In this document: positions 1 through 5,590 of the stretch, one piece after another | How positions within the stretch are numbered: position 1 is the stretch's first letter | How the letters are laid out: each line of letters opens with the position of its first letter | Origin: Methanobacteriota archaeon | GTDB lineage: Archaea > Thermoplasmatota > Thermoplasmata > RBG-16-68-12 | Direction of reading: 5' to 3' | Assembly (NCBI GenBank): GCA_005878635.1 | Contig: VBLS01000141.1 | Location: 1-6,828, forward strand | DNA: 6,828 nucleotides | Program-made: the position numbers and the translations under genes | The notes under the pieces: generated by a model | Told to the model about the DNA's origin: nothing | The model's database searches: none | What the model saw: the letters and a program-made list of their open reading frames with translations, nothing else

Positions 1-778
1 TCGGATCGAATCCTTTCTCGCTGACGATGCCTCCCTTGGAATCCGAGACGGCGATGATCTTCGAGCCTTGCTCGTCATGCATCAGCCGAGCGAAGTGCAT
101 GCCGACGTTGCCGAACCCTTGGACCGCGACCGTCGCTCCCTTGAGGGTCAGCTTCACCTTCTTCGCGGCCTCGCGGATCGCATACATCAGACCGCGGGAC
201 GTCGCCTCGTCGCGACCGAGCGAACCTCCGATCACGAGGGGCTTGCCCGTGACCACGCCAGGGACCGCGAAGCCCTTGCTCATCGAGATCGTGTCCATGA
301 TCCACGCCATCGTCTGCCCGTCCGTGTACACGTCCGGCGCGGGGATGTCCTTCTCCGGCCCGATGATGATCGCAATCTCGGACGCGTACCGGCGGGTCAT
401 GTGCTCGAGCTCGTTCTTCGACATCTCCTTCGGGTTGCAGATCACCCCGCCCTTCGCTCCGCCGTAGGGGATGCCCATCACCGCGCATTTCCACGTCATC
501 CAGCAGGCGAGGGCGCGGACTTCGTCGAGGGATACGTTCCAGTGGTATCGGATACCGCCCTTGAACGGCCCGATCGCATCGTTGTACTGGACCCGGTACC
601 CCGTGAAGACCTTCACTTTCCCGTCGTCCATCTTGACCGGGAAGTGCACTGTCAGTTCGCGGCGCGGGTTCTTCAGGACCTCGAGCATGCCGCCGTCCAA
701 GTTCAACTTCTTGCCGACCCGGTCGATCTGCGTTTTCGCGATCTCGAAGGGATTCAACGTCTCCTTGGGCTTGGACAT
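1..778 (-). CDS. gdhA: Glutamate dehydrogenase, NAD(P)-dependent (3' end outside window)
   Basis: This enzyme catalyses reversible oxidative deamination of glutamate to 2-oxoglutarate and ammonia in the cytoplasm. The frame opens with ATG at 778 (MSKPKETLNPFEIA) and runs off the window after 259 residues. Family members are usually about 415-420 residues, so roughly 160 C-terminal residues are missing. The substrate-binding half is complete: GPFKGGIRYH (70-79), MTWKCAV (94-100), and the signature IPYGGAKGG (103-111) with active-site Lys109. DIPAPDVYT (144-152) follows, containing the conserved catalytic Asp (probably Asp149). The dinucleotide-binding half begins with VAVQGFGNVG (217-226), a GxGxxG loop. 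The cofactor-specificity segment is only partly present, so NAD versus NADP is undecided. A Shine-Dalgarno motif GAGGTG lies 5 bases before the ATG, and 137 bases separate the gene from the upstream dehydrogenase, with its own promoter candidate. The family assignment is very secure. Confidence 0.96.
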   Translation of the reverse strand, partial: MSKPKETLNPFEIAKTQIDRVGKKLNLDGGMLEVLKNPRRELTVHFPVKMDDGKVKVFTGYRVQYNDAIGPFKGGIRYHWNVSLDEVRALACWMTWKCAVMGIPYGGAKGGVICNPKEMSKNELEHMTRRYASEIAIIIGPEKDIPAPDVYTDGQTMAWIMDTISMSKGFAVPGVVTGKPLVIGGSLGRDEATSRGLMYAIREAAKKVKLTLKGATVAVQGFGNVGMHFARLMHDEQGSKIIAVSDSKGGIVSEKGFDP

Positions 779-783
779 TCAAA

Positions 784-789
784 CACCTC
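784..789 (-). promoter_or_regulatory. Ribosome binding site of gdhA
   Basis: On the minus strand GAGGTG is followed by five bases and the ATG at 778. The match to the 16S anti-Shine-Dalgarno sequence and the spacing are both good. It supports ATG 778 as the start, which is also where family similarity begins. Confidence 0.7.
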
Positions 790-837
790 GCTGAAACAAC
801 ATCGTCGACGAGAGTGCCGCGAGTAAGGACCTTCGCG

Positions 838-850
838 CTTAAAGCTTCCG
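838..850 (-). promoter_or_regulatory. Candidate archaeal BRE/TATA promoter of gdhA
   Basis: The minus strand reads CGGAAGCTTTAAG, which resembles a purine-rich BRE followed by an A/T TATA core (CTTTAAG). It lies in one of the few A/T-rich patches of the gap. Archaeal initiation about 25 bases downstream would fall near 815-818, leaving a leader of roughly 40 bases that carries the GAGGTG ribosome binding site. The match is short and was judged by eye. If the host is bacterial this call fails. Confidence 0.4.
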
Positions 851-892
851 TCCTGATTTTCTCAGAGGCCACCGACGGTCCAACCCTCGCGG

Positions 893-910
893 TCCCCGGA
901 TCCCGGGGGA
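893..910 (-). terminator. GC hairpin just after the hydroxyacid dehydrogenase stop (possible terminator)
   Basis: CCCCGG at 894-899 and CCGGGG at 903-908 form a perfect 6-bp stem around a 3-base loop. The stem begins a few bases past the dehydrogenase stop codon (916-918). No T-run follows on the minus strand, so it is not a classic intrinsic terminator, and archaeal terminators are usually T-tracts. It may only protect the mRNA 3' end or may be chance in GC-rich DNA. Confidence 0.2.
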
Positions 911-915
911 TCGGT

Positions 916-1893
916 TCAAGCGTACTCCTCGGGGTCCACGACATTCCGGGGCGTCTCGCCGCGCAGGAACCGAAGGACGTTGTCGATCGCCGACTCCATC
1001 GCCTCGCGGCGCTGCGTCGGAATCGCATTCGCCGCGTGGGGCGTCATCAGCACGTTCGGCAGTTCGTGGAACGGCCGGCGGAAGGGGCGACCCCTCTTCG
1101 TGTCAGGATAGGTCCACCACACGTCGAGCGCCGCGCGGAACGCGGGATGCGTCCGGAGATGGTCGAACAGATCGTCCTCGACGACGACCTTGCCTCGCGC
1201 GATGTTCACGAGGACCGCGTCGGGCTTCATGGCCCGGAGGAACGTCGAGTCGACGAGCCCCCGGGTCTCCCGCGTGAGGGGCAGGGCGAGGACGACGAAA
1301 TCCGCTCGGGGAAGCAGGCCGTGAACCGCATCGGGCGTCGCGATTTCGTCGGCCGGGGAACCGTCCGGCGGCGTCCGCGCGATCCCGATCGTGTGCATCC
1401 GGAAGGCCTTGGCGAGGCGCGCGACCTCCCTCCCGATGCTCCCCAGTCCGAGGATGAGGACCGTCGAACCGGCGAGGGCCTTGTTGACCACGCCCTGGTC
1501 GAAGATCCCGCGGCGGATCTCCTCCGTCCGCGCGACGACGTCCTTGGAGGCCGCGAGGAGCAAGGCCATCGCGTGCTCCGCGACGGACGTGGTGTAGGCC
1601 CCCGCGTTGCTGCAGACGATCGCGGTCCGCGGGAACCGGTCGAACGGGAGGTTGTCGACGCCCGCGAGGAGCGCCTGGATCATCCGGAGACGCGGTGCCC
1701 GCGAAGCCAGGTCTCGCGGCAATTCCGAACCGAAGCCCGTGCAGACGAGGACTTCCGCGGAGGCCCATGCGGCGTCCCGCTCCGACGGCCGCAGATCGGC
1801 GAGGATGACGGCCTCCAATCCGGCCGTGGCCTTGGAGGCGAGGACGGCCCGGCGCTCCGCGTCCATCGCCACGGAGAAAAGGACGCGGGCCAC
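916..1893 (-). CDS. D-isomer-specific 2-hydroxyacid dehydrogenase family protein
   Basis: Members of this family use NAD(P) to interconvert 2-hydroxy and 2-oxo acids; the substrate here is unknown. From GTG 1893 the product is 325 residues, normal for the family. It starts in the first beta strand (ARVLFSVAM) and has a catalytic-domain segment IQALLAGVDNLPF. The Rossmann loop GLGSIG is at 149-154. NIARG contains catalytic Arg233, and LMTPH contains catalytic His286. The usual third catalytic residue, the Glu of DVFxxEP, appears as Tyr262 in DVWWTYP, so the subfamily is atypical and the reaction uncertain. GTG 1893 is chosen because similarity begins there and it leaves 49 bases after nrdJ. 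GGAAGG lies only two bases before it, a poor fit. The frame is open back to a GTG at 2010, but that would overlap the nrdJ zinc-ribbon codons and add an unfamily-like Ser/Ala/Pro stretch. ATG 1866 would cut into the first strand. It is probably co-transcribed with nrdJ. It could be called SerA- or GhrA-like, but I would not name it. Confidence 0.88.
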   Translation of the reverse strand: MARVLFSVAMDAERRAVLASKATAGLEAVILADLRPSERDAAWASAEVLVCTGFGSELPRDLASRAPRLRMIQALLAGVDNLPFDRFPRTAIVCSNAGAYTTSVAEHAMALLLAASKDVVARTEEIRRGIFDQGVVNKALAGSTVLILGLGSIGREVARLAKAFRMHTIGIARTPPDGSPADEIATPDAVHGLLPRADFVVLALPLTRETRGLVDSTFLRAMKPDAVLVNIARGKVVVEDDLFDHLRTHPAFRAALDVWWTYPDTKRGRPFRRPFHELPNVLMTPHAANAIPTQRREAMESAIDNVLRFLRGETPRNVVDPEEYA

Positions 1894-1942
1894 GGCCTTC
1901 CGGACCGCGCCCGCGGGCTTGGGCCTTTCGACGTCGGTCGGA

Positions 1943-4900
1943 TCAGCACTCCGAGTACCCGCAGGCGTGGCACTTGACGCAGCCCTCTTCGAAGACGAGA
2001 GGCTTGCCACACTCCGGGCACTCCGGGTTCAGGCCTTTCCGGAGGAGCTCCGCGGCGTCGCGGGATTCCTTCTCGAGCTCGACGTCCGTCTCGACCGCGC
2101 CGTTCGTCTCGTCGTACGTCTCGACGGGCGGCTGCACGCCGGTCTTTTGCATCCCGATGTGCCGCTTGATCGCCTTCGCGATCGCGTCGGGGATCGAGTA
2201 GACGCGTTCTCCGTGGTCGACCGCGATCCGCGGGCTGCGGATCCCTTCGAGTTGGTCGATGATTTCGTCGACCGGGACGCCGGACCGTAGGCAAAGGGAG
2301 GCGAGGCGCGCGATTCCCTCCGTGAAGGAGGCGGTATACCCGCCGCCGCGGCCGATCTGGGCGAAGACCTCGAAGAGGCCCTTCTCGTCCTCGTTCACGG
2401 TCACGTACAGCGCGCCGTATCCGGTGAGGATCTTCTGGGTGCGGCCCGTGATCACGTCCGGCCGGGGCCTCGGGCGCAGGGCCGCGGGTTCCGGCGGGAC
2501 CTCGACTCGCATCGCCGCCGGCTTCTCCGACTCCGCGACCCCGATGTTCAGGACCTGGTCCTCGCGGGAGCCGTCGCGGTAGACCGTGATCCCCTTGCAA
2601 TGGAGGTCGTACGCGAGGAGGTAGGCTTTCTTCACGTCCTCCACGGTCGCCTCCCTCGGCATGTTGATCGTCTTCGAGACGGCCGCGTCAGAGTAGTCTT
2701 GGAATCCCGCCTGCATTCGTACATGCCACTCAGGCGAAACGTCGTGAGCCGTCGCGAAGACCCTCTGCCACTTTTCGGGCACCTCCTTAAGTCCCCTCGG
2801 GGAGCCGTGGTTGTCAAGAATTTTCTTGACGAGGTCCTCGCTCCAGAAGCCCTCGCGCTTCGCCACCTCTTCGAAATAATCGAGGAAATACGGAAGCTCA
2901 TCGCCGTCCATCACGCGCTTGTACCAGATCAGACTAAATTCTGGCTCGCATCCGCCGGATGTGTCCGCAATCATGGAAATCGTCCCGGTCGGAGCGACTG
3001 TCGTCACGTAGGAGTTGCGAACTTTGAGACCCTTCTCCCACTGACGACTCCCCTCCCAGGCGGGGTAAGTTCCGCGCTCCTCTGCCAACTGCGCGCTCTC
3101 TTTATATCCAATTTCCTGTATAAATCTCATAATCTTGCGGCCCCATTCGACGCCCTCCTTGGAATCGTACGGGACCTCAAGGGCGAAAAGAACTCGGGCG
3201 AAACCCATCACGCCCAGGCCGATCTTGCGCGTGGCATCGGTCATTTCTTCGATCTCTTTGATCGGGTAGGCGCTCATGTCGATCACATTGTCGAGCGCGC
3301 GGACCGACGTTCGGATCGTACGCTCCAATTTCTCCCAGTCGACTTCCCACGCGTTCCGCGCGTTACGTTTCAGATGTCGCTGGAGATCGATGGATCCCAG
3401 GTTGCACGATTCGTACGGAAGGAGCGGTTCCTCCCCGCACGGATTCGTCGCTTCCATTTCGCCCACATTCGGCGTCGGCTGCCGCCGGCTGTTCTCATCG
3501 ATAAAGAACAGGCCTGGCTCGCCATTCTTCCATGCCTGATAGGCGACTCTTTCGAGGACCTCGCGGGCATCGAGCTGTCCGACGACTTGCTTGTTCCGCG
3601 GATTGATGAGGTCGTACTTCGTCCCTGCCTTCACCGCCTCCAGAAATTTGTCTGTGACGGCAACAGAGATGTTGAAGTTCGTAATGTCGGTCGTCTTGTC
3701 CTTGCAAGTGATGAATTCGAGGATGTCCGGATGATCAACTCGCAGAATCCCCATGTTAGCTCCTCGACGACGTCCGCCTTGTTTCACGGTCTGCGTCGCG
3801 GCGTCGAAGATCTTCATGAAGGAAACAGGTCCCGAAGCGACGCCCATAGTCGATTTCACGAAGTCGCCCTTCGGACGCAGGCGTGAGAAGGAAAATCCAG
3901 TTCCTCCCCCGCTTTGATGAATTAGGGCCTGGTGCTTGAGGCTCTCGAAGATGCCGACGAGGCTGTCGTCGACGGGCAAGACGAAACAGTTGTGCACCAC
4001 CACACCGTTCGCCACGTAAGTGTTGTCTTCCTCGACTTCCAGATTGTAGACGGTCGTCTTTTGTTCCATGGGCTCGACGGACTTCACGAGGTAGGCGCCG
4101 TCTCGAACGAACATCGGCTTTCCGCCAAGCGTGATTGACCAAGGCCGCGCCGTCGCATTTTCAGGCATGTACTCCGGTTTCAGACACGGAGTCAGACCAA
4201 GTTCGAGGGCGACCTCGAAAAGTTGTCTCACGAGAGGCTCGTTTGACAAGGTGACTCGTGTCTGGTTCACGTTCACCCGCGTCCCATCCCCCGCTGCGAC
4301 GCCTTCGAGCAGACCAACTCGGAACGCGGAGGGCGAGGAGTGAATCCAGAAAGGAAGCCTCTTGCCCTCGAAGCCTCGTTGAAATTCTCGTGCGATCCAC
4401 TCGCAGAGGATTTTGCTGTGGGCTCGCACTGTCAGCCACGAAGTCGGAGCTTCGATTACATGGGTGATGTCAGCGTCCACACCGAATCGATTCTTGAGAA
4501 TCGACACCAACTGCTCGGCCTGGGCTTCTTCGTGCAGACCGAGGGTGAAACGCACGGAGCGAAGTTCGGGATTGATCTCGCCTTCGGCCAAGTACATCCC
4601 TAGGAACCAACCGATCGTCCTGTCGAGTTCTACACGGGCCTTCACCGGTTTGATTTGTAGGCTCCTGGTTCCAAGGGTCTGGTGCCTCTGTCTCGACGCC
4701 TCGGAGCGACCAGTCTTCCGACCGAACACAAGGTCGCCCTCGACCTCACCTTCGAACTCGATCACGGTTCGCGTAAGCGGCTCCGCGGGTCGCCCGAGCT
4801 TCACATATTGACCGACGAGATCCCGGGCTCGAATCCAACCCTTGGAAGTGAGGAAAGGATGCTCGTCGGTCGCGATCATGCCAGGCAATCGATGAATCTT

Positions 4901-5371
4901 GATTCGGTTTACAGTCGCTTCTCTGCGCATCGTTGCAAGGACGCGACGGTAGCGGCCCGCATGGGTGAGCACGAAATCTCCCGCGACGATTTCTTCGATT
5001 GGGACCGGACCGCGGGCGGTGCTGATCGGCGTCCCGGCCGCGAAGCAGGCACTTAGCTGCTGAAGTTCCAGTCCAGCATTCATCAGAGTCGGACTGTTCG
5101 GCAGGAAGTCCAAGGTTGCCACAGCTCGGTAGAACCTCCGAGCCGTCTCCTCGATTTGGGCCTCAGTTGCCCCGTAATTTCGCTCCGCCTGCGCGAGGTT
5201 CCAAGCGACGCGCGCGAACAGTTCTTTCGGCGTCTCGATGACGTGGCCTTTGTCGTCTTTTTTCAGGTACCGCTTCTGGAGGACGCGCAACGCATTCTCG
5301 GACAGTTTTGGATCTGGCTCACGGGCCACGACCTCGAGGGCCCTCGATTCAGCGACCTTGACCGCTTCCAT
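1943..5371 (-). CDS. nrdJ: Class II (adenosylcobalamin-dependent) ribonucleoside-diphosphate/triphosphate reductase with intein
   Basis: NrdJ makes deoxyribonucleotides from ribonucleotides using a cobalamin-generated thiyl radical and needs no oxygen. The precursor is 1142 residues: N-extein 1-108, intein 109-461, C-extein 462-1142. Splicing would leave 789 residues, close to typical bacterial and archaeal NrdJ (about 750-850). Precursor numbering is used here. Substrate-region motifs include DFLPNSPTLMNAG (88-100) and GGGTGFSFSRLRPKGD (488-503). NPCGE (643-647) provides the conserved Asn, thiyl-radical Cys645 and Glu647. Cys656 in ESCNLGS pairs with Cys462 as the redox couple. PTGTIS (794-799) is the phosphate-binding loop. 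A Pro/Arg-rich linker (about 950-972) leads to a TSCPD domain (about 973-1048). The tail has six cysteines (1118, 1121, 1131, 1134, 1137, 1142) in a zinc-ribbon/redox arrangement typical of class II enzymes. ATG 5371 follows GAGGT by six bases. The catalytic core is lower in G+C than the tail. The assignment is very secure. Confidence 0.97.
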   Translation of the reverse strand: MEAVKVAESRALEVVAREPDPKLSENALRVLQKRYLKKDDKGHVIETPKELFARVAWNLAQAERNYGATEAQIEETARRFYRAVATLDFLPNSPTLMNAGLELQQLSACFAAGTPISTARGPVPIEEIVAGDFVLTHAGRYRRVLATMRREATVNRIKIHRLPGMIATDEHPFLTSKGWIRARDLVGQYVKLGRPAEPLTRTVIEFEGEVEGDLVFGRKTGRSEASRQRHQTLGTRSLQIKPVKARVELDRTIGWFLGMYLAEGEINPELRSVRFTLGLHEEAQAEQLVSILKNRFGVDADITHVIEAPTSWLTVRAHSKILCEWIAREFQRGFEGKRLPFWIHSSPSAFRVGLLEGVAAGDGTRVNVNQTRVTLSNEPLVRQLFEVALELGLTPCLKPEYMPENATARPWSITLGGKPMFVRDGAYLVKSVEPMEQKTTVYNLEVEEDNTYVANGVVVHNCFVLPVDDSLVGIFESLKHQALIHQSGGGTGFSFSRLRPKGDFVKSTMGVASGPVSFMKIFDAATQTVKQGGRRRGANMGILRVDHPDILEFITCKDKTTDITNFNISVAVTDKFLEAVKAGTKYDLINPRNKQVVGQLDAREVLERVAYQAWKNGEPGLFFIDENSRRQPTPNVGEMEATNPCGEEPLLPYESCNLGSIDLQRHLKRNARNAWEVDWEKLERTIRTSVRALDNVIDMSAYPIKEIEEMTDATRKIGLGVMGFARVLFALEVPYDSKEGVEWGRKIMRFIQEIGYKESAQLAEERGTYPAWEGSRQWEKGLKVRNSYVTTVAPTGTISMIADTSGGCEPEFSLIWYKRVMDGDELPYFLDYFEEVAKREGFWSEDLVKKILDNHGSPRGLKEVPEKWQRVFATAHDVSPEWHVRMQAGFQDYSDAAVSKTINMPREATVEDVKKAYLLAYDLHCKGITVYRDGSREDQVLNIGVAESEKPAAMRVEVPPEPAALRPRPRPDVITGRTQKILTGYGALYVTVNEDEKGLFEVFAQIGRGGGYTASFTEGIARLASLCLRSGVPVDEIIDQLEGIRSPRIAVDHGERVYSIPDAIAKAIKRHIGMQKTGVQPPVETYDETNGAVETDVELEKESRDAAELLRKGLNPECPECGKPLVFEEGCVKCHACGYSEC
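3989..5047 (-). mobile_element. Intein with LAGLIDADG homing endonuclease inside nrdJ
   Basis: This is a 353-residue in-frame intein that excises itself and ligates the NrdJ exteins. Intein numbering follows. Block A is CFAAGTPIS, with nucleophile Cys1. Block B is GMIATDEHPFLTSKGW, with the TxxH pair Thr60/His63. The first LAGLIDADG motif (block C) is WFLGMYLAEGE, with acidic Glu155. A block D-like RLPFWI is at 230-235. The second LAGLIDADG motif (block E) is LLEGVAAGDGT, with acidic Asp254. TLSNEPLVRQLFEVALELG resembles block H. Block F is VYNLEVEEDNTYVANG, and block G is VVVHN with His352 and Asn353. The next extein residue is Cys462, so this is a class 1 intein using Cys at both splice junctions. 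All key splicing residues are present, and both endonuclease acids are kept, so splicing and DNA cutting both look possible. Borders were fixed by codon counting: TGC at 5047-5045, AAC at 3991-3989. Confidence 0.95.
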
Positions 5372-5377
5372 GGAACG

Positions 5378-5382
5378 ACCTC
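5378..5382 (-). promoter_or_regulatory. Ribosome binding site of nrdJ
   Basis: GAGGT on the minus strand is followed by six bases and ATG 5371. Spacing and match support this start. The family's N-terminal alpha-helical (ATP-cone-free) region begins shortly after it. Confidence 0.65.
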
Positions 5383-5432
5383 AGCCAGACAGGGGAGAGC
5401 GCATGCGTAGGGAGCAGTGCGCCCATCCCTGG

Positions 5433-5455
5433 GGGGCGGCGCCAAGGGCCACCCC
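5433..5455 (-). promoter_or_regulatory. Strong GC-rich hairpin upstream of nrdJ
   Basis: On the minus strand GGGGTGGC (5455-5448) can pair with GCCGCCCC (5440-5433) over 8 bp, with one G-T wobble and a 7-base loop. It lies 61-84 bases before the nrdJ start codon, between the repeat block and the ribosome binding site. No T-run follows, so termination is unlikely. If it is in the transcript it could act as a leader structure. It is not a recognisable cobalamin riboswitch, and chance is possible at this G+C content. Confidence 0.3.
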
Positions 5456-5465
5456 TACCATAGTC

Positions 5466-5475
5466 CTTTTTGAAC
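5466..5475 (-). promoter_or_regulatory. Weak TATA-like element upstream of nrdJ
   Basis: The minus strand reads GTTCAAAAAG, the most A-rich stretch between gcvT and nrdJ. Read as an archaeal TATA box it would start transcription near 5445 and place the direct repeats immediately upstream. That start would fall inside the GC hairpin, so the two interpretations compete. A second weak candidate, ATTGATATGG, lies near 5536-5545 and would put the start inside the repeats. I cannot choose between them. Confidence 0.25.
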
Positions 5476-5523
5476 CACGTATGTTACCAGCAGTCCGCCG
5501 CCCTGTTACCACGTTTGTTACCA
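5474..5523. repeat. Operator-like direct repeats between gcvT and nrdJ
   Basis: ACCACGTATGTTACCA (5474-5489) and ACCACGTTTGTTACCA (5508-5523) are identical at 15 of 16 positions and are offset by 34 bases, close to three helical turns. A third copy of the core TGTTACCA lies between them at 5504-5511, so the core begins at 5482, 5504 and 5516. Single ACCA units also occur at 5457 and 5525. The block lies in the non-coding gap, 103-152 bases upstream of nrdJ and past the gcvT stop. The layout suggests binding of a regulator in several copies. The regulator is unknown, and the motif does not look like an NrdR box. Confidence 0.55.
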
Positions 5524-5590
5524 TACCATCCGGTGCCATATCAATCATGCTGGAATAGGTGGGTGAACCTACTCGCGTGGAAGGCCGGCT

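Noticed and set aside
75..1028. Minus-strand open frame (317 codons) spanning the gdhA region
   Set aside because: It is out of frame with the true GDH frame that starts at 778, and its composition is Arg/Gly/Asp-rich nonsense.
814..1977. Plus-strand open frame (387 codons) opposite the hydroxyacid dehydrogenase
   Set aside because: It has a low-complexity Arg/Glu/Gly/Pro composition and shadows a clear family member on the other strand.
1894..2010. N-terminal extension of the hydroxyacid dehydrogenase to GTG 2010
   Set aside because: It would overlap the nrdJ zinc-ribbon codons and add a Ser/Ala/Pro stretch not seen in the family. The conserved fold begins at about 1893.
2600..3886. Long plus-strand open frame (428 codons) opposite nrdJ
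   Set aside because: It is fully antisense to conserved NrdJ catalytic sequence, is rich in Arg/His/Leu with no recognisable domain, and is explained by codon bias in GC-rich DNA.
5400..5407. Palindrome CGCATGCG near the nrdJ start
   Set aside because: An 8-base palindrome is expected by chance at this base composition, and nothing repeats it nearby.
5556..5571. Hairpin after gcvT (TAGGT / ACCTA) as terminator
   Set aside because: The stem is only 5 bp and no T-run follows on the minus strand, so it is not distinguishable from chance.
5372..5590. Cobalamin riboswitch or NrdR box controlling nrdJ
   Set aside because: I could not find the conserved cobalamin riboswitch core or an NrdR-type palindrome. 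The only structures are the TGTTACCA repeats and a simple hairpin.
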